A stretch of 44,658 nt of DNA from contig CALXUE010000013.1 in the NCBI GenBank assembly GCA_944391615.1, positions 1 to 44,658 on the forward strand, written 5' to 3'. Positions 18,238-27,348 of this stretch are shown here, one piece after another. Every line of letters starts with the position of its first letter. Position 1 is the stretch's first letter. The notes beneath the pieces were generated by a model. The model did no database searches. It saw only the letters and a list, made by a program, of their open reading frames with translations, and was not told the origin of the DNA. The stretch is from an uncultured Alphaproteobacteria bacterium. GTDB taxonomy: Bacteria > Pseudomonadota > Alphaproteobacteria > RF32 > CAG-239. The translations under genes were made by a program, and so were the position numbers.

Positions 18238-19536
18238 ATGGCAAAAAAGAAATTGTTTGTGCTTGAGTTTGATAAGGGCGTGGATGAAGATTTTAAGAAC
18301 TGGACCAAAGAAGCGGTGCAAGAGTTCATTGATTTATTTCCCGAATATAAAGACAATTTCCAAATAAACGAAGGTAAGAGTTATTACACCAAAGCGGAAG
18401 TAGAAAAGATTATTGCAAGGAGCTCGGGTGTGCCATCTGATTCAGTGTGGGCAATGTTTGAACAGCAGTCAGATGGCAGCTATTTGCGTAAAGAATCTCT
18501 AGACTGGAGTATCAGACAAGCTCTGGAAAACGGGCGCGTTAATACGTCAACGTTGCTGGATGTTCGCCATAAAGAAAATTCTTTTCCGCCTGATGAACCT
18601 GTTTTGGTATCAATTATTTCAAAGCCAGCCCATCTTGGCTATGGCATATCCAACCAGCGGGATATGTGCGTATCAGCCGCCGCTTGTGGTAAAAATAAAG
18701 AATATTTCAAAGACATTGTTATGCATGAGTTGGGGCACGTATTTCGTGCCACGCATAAAAACCGCCGCAATGTTGTGGAAAATTTGGGAGAACATTGCAC
18801 AGACGCGGATTGCTTAATGTATGAATACGCCTATACGGGAGAGGCCTTCAACCGCCGTCATCATAAAAAGAAACCGATTTTCTGCAATGATTGTATGGAT
18901 TCCATGCGTGATTATATGGAAAACACGCTGCACTTAGTCCGCCAAGGGCAAAAGAATCTTTCCGTCACCAACGACAATTCGGAAAACTTACCGCAACCAA
19001 CCTCCAATATAGACCGCACGTTCAAGGCGGATATCCGTGCGGTGTTTAAGACCTCAGCAGAAAAAGAAGGTTCAGTTTATAAAGAAAACATTCAAAGCCC
19101 GATTTATTCAGCCACAATCACCCATAAAGATGGTTTGGTTGACCACATAAACGCCGCCAACGAGCAAGAAATCAACCTAAGTGCCAAAACCAAAGACGGC
19201 AAGCCGACCACACCGAGTACAAAACGCTTTGCCGACATTGCCGCTTATGCACATAGCAAAGATATGGCAGTAAATTTTGGTGATATCAAAACGTCAGACT
19301 TTAAGGCCAAATTAATGCTGGCTTGCTTGACGCATGAACCGCCGGTTAAAATGACCAACGCCCCGAAAGTAACGGAAGAGTTTTTAAATAGCATTAAGGA
19401 TGAGAAGTTAAGACAAACGCTTAAAGATAAGACACCAAAACTGCAAACGCAAAACAGCGATTCGCCCCAAAAACAAGCTCCCGAAAATCAACCGCAACCC
19501 CAACCTCAAATACAAGGTAGAAATAACGGTCGTTAA
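18238..19536 (+). CDS. Archaemetzincin-like zinc metalloprotease with long C-terminal extension
   Basis: 432 aa with a good ribosome site (AAAGGAAATAAATT). HELGHVFRATH (163-173) is the HExxHxxxxxH zinc site of metzincins, although the usual Gly of HExxHxxGxxH is Arg170. Cys187, Cys192, Met194, Cys216 and Cys219 follow as CX4CXM...CxxC, the structural-zinc and Met-turn pattern of archaemetzincins (family M54); spacers are longer than the archaeal consensus. Residues ~255-390 form a separate helical region of unknown kind (FADIAAYAHSKDMAVNFGDIK). The end is Gln/Pro-rich and disordered. There is no signal peptide, so the site of action is cytosolic or it is exported by a specialised route. It converges on polA with a shared TTAA stop overlap. 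Confidence 0.7.
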   Translation: MAKKKLFVLEFDKGVDEDFKNWTKEAVQEFIDLFPEYKDNFQINEGKSYYTKAEVEKIIARSSGVPSDSVWAMFEQQSDGSYLRKESLDWSIRQALENGRVNTSTLLDVRHKENSFPPDEPVLVSIISKPAHLGYGISNQRDMCVSAAACGKNKEYFKDIVMHELGHVFRATHKNRRNVVENLGEHCTDADCLMYEYAYTGEAFNRRHHKKKPIFCNDCMDSMRDYMENTLHLVRQGQKNLSVTNDNSENLPQPTSNIDRTFKADIRAVFKTSAEKEGSVYKENIQSPIYSATITHKDGLVDHINAANEQEINLSAKTKDGKPTTPSTKRFADIAAYAHSKDMAVNFGDIKTSDFKAKLMLACLTHEPPVKMTNAPKVTEEFLNSIKDEKLRQTLKDKTPKLQTQNSDSPQKQAPENQPQPQPQIQGRNNGR

Positions 19537-22346
19537 TGCGCCTCGGTCCAGTTGTTGCCGACACCCACTTCGGCAATCAACGGCACGGCACAGTCCGCCG
19601 CACTTTCCATAATTTTTTTGATAAGGGCTGAGGCTTTTTCAACCTCGTCTTCAGGGGCTTCAAATACAAGTTCGTCATGAACTTGCAGAAGCATACGCGT
19701 TTTGAGTTGCTCGTCTTCCAAGGCTTTTTGCACGGCGTTCATCGCCAGTTTAATGATGTCGGATGCACCGCCTTGAATTGGGGCGTTAATTGCCGCGCGC
19801 TCGGCATTGGCAACAATACGTTTGTTGCTGTCATTAATCCCAAATGTGGAGCATTTCCGCCCATAAGGCGTCACAACAAAACCATGCTCATGCGCAAAGG
19901 CAATGGTTTCGCTCATATAGTTGCGAATTTCGGGCATTTCGCGGAAATAAGCGTCAATATAAGCCTTGGCCTCGTCATTTGAAACGCCGATTTGCTTAGC
20001 CAACCCATATTGCGAAATTCCATAAATAATCCCGAAGTTAATTGCCTTGGCGTGACGGCGCATATTGGCGTCAACCTCGCTTTGCGGCACGCCAAAAACT
20101 CTTGCGGCCGTTGCGGCATGAATATCCGCCCCATGAGCAAAAGCCTCTTTAAGGGCTTTAACATCAGCCACCGAGGCCATCAAGCGGAGCTCGACTTGCG
20201 AATAATCGGCGGAAATAATTTTATATCCCTTGGGTGCAATAAAGCAGGAGCGGATTTTTTTGCCTTCTTCACTGCGAATGGGAATATTTTGCAGATTCGG
20301 GTTGGAAGATGCCAACCGCCCCGTGTTGACAACAGTCTGCGAAAAAGTTGTGTGAATACGGCTGTTTTTATCAAGCAGTTCCAACAAAGAGTCGGTATAA
20401 GTGCTTTTGAGCTTGGCAAAGGCGCGCCAGTCCAAAATTTTTTGCGCCAAAACATTGCCTTCATCGGCCAGTTTTTCCAAAACATCGGCTCCCGTCTGCC
20501 ATGCCCCTGTTGCAGTCTTTTTGCCTTTAATTTGATTTTTCTCAAATAAGATGTAGCCGATTTGCTTGGGCGAGCCAAGGTTAAATTCTTCCCCCGCAAG
20601 TTGATAAATTTCTTGCTCAAGTGCGCGGATATTTGCCCCAAATTCATTACTGAGGTTTTTAAGGGCTTGTGCATCCACCAACGCGCCGTTGTCTTCAATC
20701 TTTTTGAGGGTGGAAATGAGTGGTCGGTCAAAATGCTCATAAATAAACATTTTCTTTTCTTTGAACAAGCGCGGCTTAAAAAGTTGGTACAAGCGGAAAG
20801 TGATATCGGCGTCTTCGGCAGCGTAATCAAGCGCGGCATTGAGTGGCACCTGGTCAAAAGTGATTTTGTTTTTGCCGCTGCCGCAAACGTCTTCATAGCT
20901 AATCATCTTGTATTTGAGGAACAAATCGGCAAGTTCATCAAGACTGTGCCCGTGGTCGGTGGAATCAAGGTCATAAGACATCACCGCCGTATCCTCAATC
21001 GGGAAAAAGTTAGTATCCTCTCCCAAAATCTGCGATAAAAAGTGCATATCAAACTTGATGTTGTGTCCGATTTTCAAAATAAACCGACTTTCCATCAAAG
21101 GCTTAAGATATTTTTTGATAACATCATAAGAAAGTTGCTGGATTTTGTCATCGGCAGAAGTTCCGAACAAATCTTGGCTGGGGGCAATATGACTAAGCGG
21201 AATATAAGCGGCGATTCCCGCCTCAACCGCTAAAGAAATTCCCACGATTTTATCAAAAACGGGGTTTAGTCCGGTTGTTTCGGTATCAAAGGCAAACACG
21301 CCTTTTTCTTTAATCATCTTAGCCCATTTGAGGAGCGATTCTTCATCTTGAATTAATTCATAATGTTTTTCCACATTTGCCGGAACAATAATATCTTGCA
21401 TAGGCTCAGGGACTTTTTCTTCAATCGGAAGTGGGGCTGCGGGAGCGTTATGAACGCTTGCTTGATTGTCCACACATTTTCCTCTGACTTCCACCCAAAC
21501 CTGAAATCTTGGCTTAAGCGAACGAAAAGCATATTTGTCGGCAAAAGCGGACAGTTGGGCCAATTCGGGCTTTTTGCAATAATATTCTTCAATATCATGC
21601 TCCACCGGCACGTCATTTTTAAGTGTGACGAGCTTTAAGGATATCTCGGCGTTTTCACGGTAGGTAATGAGATTTTCCCGCCGTTTGTTTTGCTTAATTT
21701 CGGAGGCTCTGTCCAACACGTTTTGCAAAGAGCCGAATTGGTTGACAAGTTCGGCGGCGGTTTTTAGCCCAATCCCCGGAACCCCCGGAACATTGTCAAT
21801 AGAATCTCCGGCCAAAGCCTGCACGTCAACCACTTTGTCGGGCAATACGCCAAATTTTTCTTTAACCTCTTCGGGGCCGAAAAACTTGTCTTTCATCGGG
21901 TCATAAAACTTCACCCCAGGGCGAATAAGCTGCATAAGGTCTTTATCGGCAGAAACCACCACTACTTCAAACCCCTTGTCTAAAGACATTTGCGTATAAG
22001 TTGCAATCAAGTCATCCGCCTCAAACCCTTCCATCTCAAGATAGTTGAGGTTCATCACATCAACCGCCTCGCGGATAATCGGAAACTGAGGAATAAGCTC
22101 TTCAGGAATTTCCTTGCGTGTTCCCTTATATTCAGGGAAAAAATCATTACGAAAATTTTTACGCTTGGCATCAAAAAGCACCAAACAATAATCACAAGGA
22201 ATATTGGTTGTGAGTTTCAAAAACATATTGCTGAAGCCATAAACGGCATTCACAGGCGTTCCGTCCGGCGCGCTCATTGGCGGCAATCCATAAAAGGCTC
22301 GAAAGATATAGCCGGAGCCGTCCACTAAACAAACTTTTTTAGTCAT
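19533..22346 (-). CDS. polA: DNA polymerase I
   Basis: 937 aa, all three activities visible. The 5'-3' exonuclease (residues 1-290) has YIFRAFYGLPPM, EGFEADDLIAT, SADKDLMQL and GDSIDNVPGVPGIG. The proofreading domain has FDTETTGL (352-360). The polymerase domain has YSQVELRLMA (motif A), RRHAKAINFGIIYGIS (motif B) and QVHDELVFE (motif C). It removes Okazaki primers and fills repair gaps. A 66-aa gene lies 34 nt upstream on the same strand and may share its promoter. The stop overlaps that of the metalloprotease gene. Confidence 0.98.
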   Translation of the reverse strand: MTKKVCLVDGSGYIFRAFYGLPPMSAPDGTPVNAVYGFSNMFLKLTTNIPCDYCLVLFDAKRKNFRNDFFPEYKGTRKEIPEELIPQFPIIREAVDVMNLNYLEMEGFEADDLIATYTQMSLDKGFEVVVVSADKDLMQLIRPGVKFYDPMKDKFFGPEEVKEKFGVLPDKVVDVQALAGDSIDNVPGVPGIGLKTAAELVNQFGSLQNVLDRASEIKQNKRRENLITYRENAEISLKLVTLKNDVPVEHDIEEYYCKKPELAQLSAFADKYAFRSLKPRFQVWVEVRGKCVDNQASVHNAPAAPLPIEEKVPEPMQDIIVPANVEKHYELIQDEESLLKWAKMIKEKGVFAFDTETTGLNPVFDKIVGISLAVEAGIAAYIPLSHIAPSQDLFGTSADDKIQQLSYDVIKKYLKPLMESRFILKIGHNIKFDMHFLSQILGEDTNFFPIEDTAVMSYDLDSTDHGHSLDELADLFLKYKMISYEDVCGSGKNKITFDQVPLNAALDYAAEDADITFRLYQLFKPRLFKEKKMFIYEHFDRPLISTLKKIEDNGALVDAQALKNLSNEFGANIRALEQEIYQLAGEEFNLGSPKQIGYILFEKNQIKGKKTATGAWQTGADVLEKLADEGNVLAQKILDWRAFAKLKSTYTDSLLELLDKNSRIHTTFSQTVVNTGRLASSNPNLQNIPIRSEEGKKIRSCFIAPKGYKIISADYSQVELRLMASVADVKALKEAFAHGADIHAATAARVFGVPQSEVDANMRRHAKAINFGIIYGISQYGLAKQIGVSNDEAKAYIDAYFREMPEIRNYMSETIAFAHEHGFVVTPYGRKCSTFGINDSNKRIVANAERAAINAPIQGGASDIIKLAMNAVQKALEDEQLKTRMLLQVHDELVFEAPEDEVEKASALIKKIMESAADCAVPLIAEVGVGNNWTEAH

Positions 22347-22380
22347 AATGCGCCACCTGAAAATAAAAACATTAAAAAAA

Positions 22381-22581
22381 CTATTCGCCGGCAGAAAAGA
22401 AAAAAGAACGCTCCAAATTGTTCATAGCTGCAGGCTGCATGGAATAATCATCTTGATAATTGGCAATATATTCCTTAACGGCCGATAAAACACAATCATT
22501 AACGGAACATCCGTTTTGCATAGCGATTTTTTTGAGCTCGTTCAAAGTACCGTCATCAAGAATATCAGAGAGAGTATCCAT
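22381..22581 (-). CDS. Small protein, possible ribbon-helix-helix, 66 aa
   Basis: ATG at 22581 with AAGGAAA upstream. The segment LNELKKIAMQNGCSVNDCVLSAVKEYIANY resembles the two helices and turn of CopG/Arc-type DNA-binding proteins, but the leading beta strand is not obvious, so the fold is a guess. It lies directly upstream of polA on the same strand and is divergent from the PBP1A gene. If it binds DNA it could be autoregulatory; there is no toxin partner nearby. Confidence 0.55.
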   Translation of the reverse strand: MDTLSDILDDGTLNELKKIAMQNGCSVNDCVLSAVKEYIANYQDDYSMQPAAMNNLERSFFFSAGE

Positions 22582-22603
22582 AAAATTTTCCTTAACTTAT
22601 TCC

Positions 22604-22612
22604 TGTTAATAT
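22604..22612 (+). promoter_or_regulatory. Extended -10 of the PBP1A gene
   Basis: TGT-TAATAT (22604-22612), 39 nt before the start codon, in the short divergent region shared with the 66-aa/polA unit. Confidence 0.35.
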
Positions 22613-22650
22613 AGATACAATATATTCAGATTCGACACAAGGGAAAAGCC

Positions 22651-24453
22651 ATGGCAAAAAGTACAAAGCCCAAGAAAACACAGCAAAAAAGAACAAAAAA
22701 AGAGTCAAAACAAAGACTTAAAAGGAAGTGGTTGATAATAAAAATCATATCTCTCTTGGTGATAACTTTGGGCTTGTGGGTTTTGTGGTGCGCCTTAACT
22801 TTGCCGGATATGAACAAGGCGGTGGAACGCACACGCCAGCCCTCAACCGTAATTATTGCGGAAAACGGCAATGATATACATAGCTTTGGCAGCGTTTATT
22901 CCGAGGTTGTCAGAGCAGATGAACTACCGCCTTATGTGACGGATGCAATTATATCCACGGAAGATAGGCGCTTTTATCAACATTTTGGATTCGACATCAT
23001 AAGTTTTACCAGAGCCATGTTGGTTAATTTATGGCATGGAAGCTATGTTCAGGGCGGCTCAACCATCACCCAGCAGGTTGCCAAAAACTTGTTTTTAACC
23101 CCGAATAAAACCATCAAACGCAAGGTACAAGAGCTTTTGTTGGCGTTTTGGCTGGAATACAAATTCACCAAAGAACAGATTTTAAGCTTGTATTTAAACC
23201 GAGTTTACTTAGGCTCAGGAACATATGGTATAGAAGCAGCCTCACAAAAATATTTCCAAAAATCCTCAAGAGATATCAATATGCTTGAGGCAGCGATAAT
23301 AGCCGGAATGTTAAAAGCGCCGTCACGTTACAATCCGATAGCGAGTGAAGAACGTGCCAGAGAGCGCGCCGCCGTAGTGCTCAATAATATGGTTGAAAAT
23401 GATAAAATCACTGATGAGCAAAGAAACAATGCACTCAAAATGCGTATCGGTCCGGAAAAAGACTATAAAGTTCAGGGAGGACGTCATTTTGCCGATTGGG
23501 TTTATAATGAAGTTAATGACTATATTGGTGAACGTGAAGAAGATATATATGTTGCCACCACTCTAGACCAAGACCTTCAACAAAAGGCCGAAAAAATATT
23601 GGAAAATTCGCTCAAAGCTGCTGCCAATCGCAATGTCACACAAGGAGCAATCGTTGTTTTGGCAAAAGACGGCGCAATCAAAGCCCTTGTGGGCGGGGTT
23701 AACTATAACAAAAGTCAGTTTAACCGCGCAGTTCAGGCCCTGCGCCAACCTGGCTCTGCTTTCAAGCCGTTTGTGTATCTGACGGCACTTGAAAACGGCT
23801 TTGAACCCGATGATGAAGTGAATGATACCCCGATAAATATTCAAGGCTGGAAGCCGGAAAATGATGATAAGCAATATCACGGGGTTGTAACATTGCGGCA
23901 GGCTTTGGCAAAATCTTATAATTTGGCAACAATAAATTTGGCCAATGCGGTAGGTCGAGGAAAAATTATCAAATTGGCGCGAAAGATGGGTATAACCACC
24001 CCGATAGAAAATACGCCGTCCATGGCTTTGGGAACATTCGAGGTCAAGGTTTTGGATATGGCGGTGGCTTATGCCTCAATAGCTAATGGAGGCTATGCGG
24101 TTTGGCCTTACGGCATACAAGAAATTTTCACTCGTGATGGATTCCAACTTTATATGCGCACGCCCGACGAACCGGAACAAATTTTGGATTCCGGGGCGGT
24201 AGATCGCTTGACGGATATGATGTCGGATGTAATTAATTTCGGTACGGGAAAAAATGCCAGGTTACCGTTTTTTGCCGCCGGAAAAACCGGCACGTCACAA
24301 GATTATAGAGATGCGTGGTTTGTAGGCTTTACGGATAAATACATTGCAGCCGTCTGGGTTGGAAATGACGACAACTCTCCGATGAAAGGTGTTGTCGGCG
24401 GTGGCTTGCCTGCCCGCATCTGGAAACAACTAATGCAGGACACAAACAGCTGA
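22651..24453 (+). CDS. Penicillin-binding protein 1A-type, bifunctional
   Basis: 600 aa. A very Lys-rich cytosolic N-terminus (~30 residues) precedes one membrane helix (~31-52). The glycosyltransferase (GT51) domain has EDRRFYQHFGFD with the catalytic Glu, and QGGSTITQQVAKN. The transpeptidase domain has the acyl Ser in GSAFKPF (near residue 369), SYN in LAKSYNLA, and KTGTS. It polymerises and crosslinks peptidoglycan. It is shorter than E. coli PBP1A and lacks its OB-type insert, as in other alphaproteobacterial 'PBP1A family' proteins. The gene starts an envelope cluster with gpmI, the EnvC-like gene and ctpA downstream. Confidence 0.93.
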   Translation: MAKSTKPKKTQQKRTKKESKQRLKRKWLIIKIISLLVITLGLWVLWCALTLPDMNKAVERTRQPSTVIIAENGNDIHSFGSVYSEVVRADELPPYVTDAIISTEDRRFYQHFGFDIISFTRAMLVNLWHGSYVQGGSTITQQVAKNLFLTPNKTIKRKVQELLLAFWLEYKFTKEQILSLYLNRVYLGSGTYGIEAASQKYFQKSSRDINMLEAAIIAGMLKAPSRYNPIASEERARERAAVVLNNMVENDKITDEQRNNALKMRIGPEKDYKVQGGRHFADWVYNEVNDYIGEREEDIYVATTLDQDLQQKAEKILENSLKAAANRNVTQGAIVVLAKDGAIKALVGGVNYNKSQFNRAVQALRQPGSAFKPFVYLTALENGFEPDDEVNDTPINIQGWKPENDDKQYHGVVTLRQALAKSYNLATINLANAVGRGKIIKLARKMGITTPIENTPSMALGTFEVKVLDMAVAYASIANGGYAVWPYGIQEIFTRDGFQLYMRTPDEPEQILDSGAVDRLTDMMSDVINFGTGKNARLPFFAAGKTGTSQDYRDAWFVGFTDKYIAAVWVGNDDNSPMKGVVGGGLPARIWKQLMQDTNS

Positions 24454-24540
24454 GAATTTTTAAAAAATAGTGCTTTTATGTTTGAAAATATTATATATAA
24501 TACGAACAACAAAAATAAATTCAAATATAAGGAAAAACAA

Positions 24541-26079
24541 ATGAGACAAAAACCTGTTATGCTGCTGGTCTTAGACGGCTGGGGCTATAGAGAAAAAATC
24601 ACCAAAGATAACGCAATCGAAATGGGTAATACGCCCAATTGGCACAAATTAATAAAAGAATATCCAACCTGTTTTGTTGAAACATCGGGGCTGGACGTCG
24701 GCTTGCCAAAAGGGCAAATGGGTAACTCGGAAGTCGGCCACATGAACTTGGGTGCCGGTCGAGTTGTTATGCAAGAATTACCAAGAATAGACCAAGCTAT
24801 AGAGAATGGGTCGATAAAGTCGATTCCTGTTGTTAAAGAAATGATAAAAACACTGCAAACCAGTGGCAAAACCTGCCATGTCATGGGATTAATGTCTCCG
24901 GGAGGGGTGCATTCATCTCAAGACCATATCGTTGCCATGTGCAAAATTTTATCTGAAAATGGCGTTAGAGTAAAAGTTCATGCCTTTTTGGATGGTCGAG
25001 ATACTCCGCCGACATCTGCGCAAGGTTTTGTAAAAGACTTTGAAAAAGAAACTGCAGAGTTAAAAAATGTAAATATAGCTACAATCTCAGGGCGCTTTTA
25101 TGCAATGGATAGAGATAAACGCTGGGATAGAGTTGAAGCCGCTTACAATGCAATTGCGTTAGGAGAAGGTAACCATGCTCAAACCGCAGATGAGGCAATT
25201 GCTAATTCTTATAAAGCCGGCGTAAATGATGAATTTGTCGTTCCCTGTGTGATAGGAGATTATAAGGGGGCCGAAGACGGAGATGTTGTCTTGATGTGCA
25301 ATTTCAGGGCCGATAGAGCCAGAGAAATTTTATATGCATTGGGAGATAAAGACTTTAACGGATTCGCCCGCAAAAAAACAATCCAATTTGCCGAATGCGT
25401 CGGTATGACGGAATATTCGGTTGATCATCGTCGCTTTATGAAAACAATATTTGAACCGGAAACATTAACCAAAATCTTTGGAGAAGTGGTATCGGAAGAA
25501 GGCTTGACCCAACTCCGTATAGCCGAAACGGAAAAATATGCACATGTAACGTTTTTCTTCAACGGTGGAGAAGAAAAGGAGTTTAAGGGAGAAGAGCGAA
25601 TTTTAATCCCATCGCCAAAAGTAGCCACTTACGACCTTAAACCGGAAATGTCTGTTTATGAGGTAACGGAAAAACTGGTAGATGCCATCGAAAATCAAAG
25701 ATTTGATGTTATCATCTGCAATTTTGCCAACGGCGATATGGTTGGTCATACAGGTATTATGGAAGCTGCATTGAAAGCAGTTGCTGCCGTAGATGAATGC
25801 GTGGGCAAAGTTGTAGCTGCGATAGAAAAAGTAGGTGGAGCTTTGTTCATCACGGCAGACCACGGCAATTGTGAAAAAATGGTTGATGAAACAACTGGAG
25901 CGCCATACACCGCCCACACCATCGGCAAGGTCAGAGCAGTTTTGGTTAATGCCAAAGACCCGAAGATTAAAGGCTTAAAAGACGGTAGATTGGCAGATGT
26001 TTCACCGACATTGCTGGATTTGCTGGGAATCAAACAGCCCCAAGAAATGACGGGACATTCTTTGCTAATAAAGGAATAA
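24541..26079 (+). CDS. gpmI: 2,3-bisphosphoglycerate-independent phosphoglycerate mutase
   Basis: 512 aa from the ATG at 24541 (AAGGAAAAACAA upstream); the frame is open 21 codons earlier without a ribosome site. VLDGWGYRE at the start holds a metal-binding Asp. GQMGNSEVGHMNLGAGR carries the phosphoserine nucleophile near residue 61. HAFLDGRDTPP, RADRAREI, and the C-terminal ITADHGNCEKM and YTAHT complete the Mn-binding alkaline-phosphatase-type core. It interconverts 3- and 2-phosphoglycerate in glycolysis. It starts the gpmI–envC–ctpA–yibQ–rppH run typical of Alphaproteobacteria. Confidence 0.97.
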   Translation: MRQKPVMLLVLDGWGYREKITKDNAIEMGNTPNWHKLIKEYPTCFVETSGLDVGLPKGQMGNSEVGHMNLGAGRVVMQELPRIDQAIENGSIKSIPVVKEMIKTLQTSGKTCHVMGLMSPGGVHSSQDHIVAMCKILSENGVRVKVHAFLDGRDTPPTSAQGFVKDFEKETAELKNVNIATISGRFYAMDRDKRWDRVEAAYNAIALGEGNHAQTADEAIANSYKAGVNDEFVVPCVIGDYKGAEDGDVVLMCNFRADRAREILYALGDKDFNGFARKKTIQFAECVGMTEYSVDHRRFMKTIFEPETLTKIFGEVVSEEGLTQLRIAETEKYAHVTFFFNGGEEKEFKGEERILIPSPKVATYDLKPEMSVYEVTEKLVDAIENQRFDVIICNFANGDMVGHTGIMEAALKAVAAVDECVGKVVAAIEKVGGALFITADHGNCEKMVDETTGAPYTAHTIGKVRAVLVNAKDPKIKGLKDGRLADVSPTLLDLLGIKQPQEMTGHSLLIKE

Positions 26080-26092
26080 AGGACTAAAAGAC

Positions 26093-27325
26093 TTGAGAAG
26101 CATCTGCCGAAAAACACAATGGTTATGTATCGCACTGGGAATAATATTTTCAGCGGCACAACCTTTGTGTGCGGCAGATGTTTCAAAGTCAGATTTGGCC
26201 AAAATGGAAAAACAAATGGCAGAGCAAAAGGCCGAGAGTGAGCGCTTGGCCGAACAAGCCGCCAAAATCAATCAGGAAGTTCAGGACATAAGCCAAAACA
26301 TAGTCCGTAATGCTCGTACAATCCAAAATAATGAGGATAAAATCTCACAGATGGAAGAGCAACTCAAAACGCTCCAGGCCGAATTAACCGAGGCCGAAGC
26401 TAATTTTACGCAAGAAGATGACAATCTGATTCGCACTTTATCAGCCTTACAAAATTTAGCCTTAAAGCCGACAGAATCCCTTTTTGTTCAGCCCTTAACG
26501 CCGGTAGAGATAATTCGTTCAGCCATGTTGCTGAGAGAAACCGTGCCGCAGTTGGAAGAAAAAGCTCAAACCATCAAAGAAAAATTAAAAAAGATAGAAA
26601 ATCAAAAGAAGCAAGTAGAAACACAAGTTGCCAAAATCACCAAGCAAAAAGAATTAATGCAAAAAGAACATGCTGAACTCAAGGCCTTGATGAAGAAAAA
26701 AGCCGCTTTGAGGCAAAACATCGAAAATCAGTCAGCCGCCGCCAAGAAAAAGGTAGAAAAATTGGCTGCGCAAGCCAAAAACTTGAGAGACTTGTTGGAT
26801 AAGTTGGAAAAAGAGCGCATAGCCAAAGCCCGAGAAGCCGAAAAACAAAGACTAGCAGAAGAAAAAAGAAAGAAAGAAGAGGAAAAACAAAGAGCTGACT
26901 TGATAAAATTAAAACCGCAAACTATAAAAGAACTAGGTGAAGGATTCATAAGGGCCAAAGGGCAGCTCCCGATGCCGGCAAGAGGAACAATCGTTACTCG
27001 TTATGGAGAAGAAACGACCAAAGGAGTTTCCTCTAAAGGAATAACAATTATGACACGCCCGCAAGCGCAAGTAATATCTCCGTTTGATGGCAATGTAATT
27101 TTTGCCGGAGAGTTCAGAGGCTACGGAAATTTAATTATTATAGAGCACGGAAAAGGCTATTTGAGCTTATTGGCAGGACTTGACACGATAGATTGTGAGT
27201 TAGGCCAAATGCTGTTAGCCGGAGAACCCGTAGGACAAATGCCGGATGAGGATAATCCGAAACTTTATGTAGAAATACGCAAAGACAATCATCCGATAAA
27301 TCCGTTAACATGGATAAAACACTAA
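26093..27325 (+). CDS. EnvC-like murein hydrolase activator
   Basis: 410 aa from a TTG start; no ATG precedes the signal peptide (to about residue 27, ending LCAA), and AAAGGA lies upstream. Residues ~30-275 are a long coiled coil (KMEKQMAEQKAESERL onward, Lys/Glu/Gln-rich). The C-terminal LytM/M23-like domain keeps the fold markers (PARGTIVTRYGEE, ISPFDGNVIFAG, NLIIIEHGKGYLSL). The zinc ligands look lost: LYVEIR stands where active enzymes have LHFEIR-type HxH, and no HxGxD follows the RYGEE. It should therefore activate cell-separation amidases rather than cut peptidoglycan itself. Confidence 0.85.
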   Translation: MRSICRKTQWLCIALGIIFSAAQPLCAADVSKSDLAKMEKQMAEQKAESERLAEQAAKINQEVQDISQNIVRNARTIQNNEDKISQMEEQLKTLQAELTEAEANFTQEDDNLIRTLSALQNLALKPTESLFVQPLTPVEIIRSAMLLRETVPQLEEKAQTIKEKLKKIENQKKQVETQVAKITKQKELMQKEHAELKALMKKKAALRQNIENQSAAAKKKVEKLAAQAKNLRDLLDKLEKERIAKAREAEKQRLAEEKRKKEEEKQRADLIKLKPQTIKELGEGFIRAKGQLPMPARGTIVTRYGEETTKGVSSKGITIMTRPQAQVISPFDGNVIFAGEFRGYGNLIIIEHGKGYLSLLAGLDTIDCELGQMLLAGEPVGQMPDEDNPKLYVEIRKDNHPINPLTWIKH

Positions 27326-27348
27326 TAAATAGATAGGAACAAACCAAA

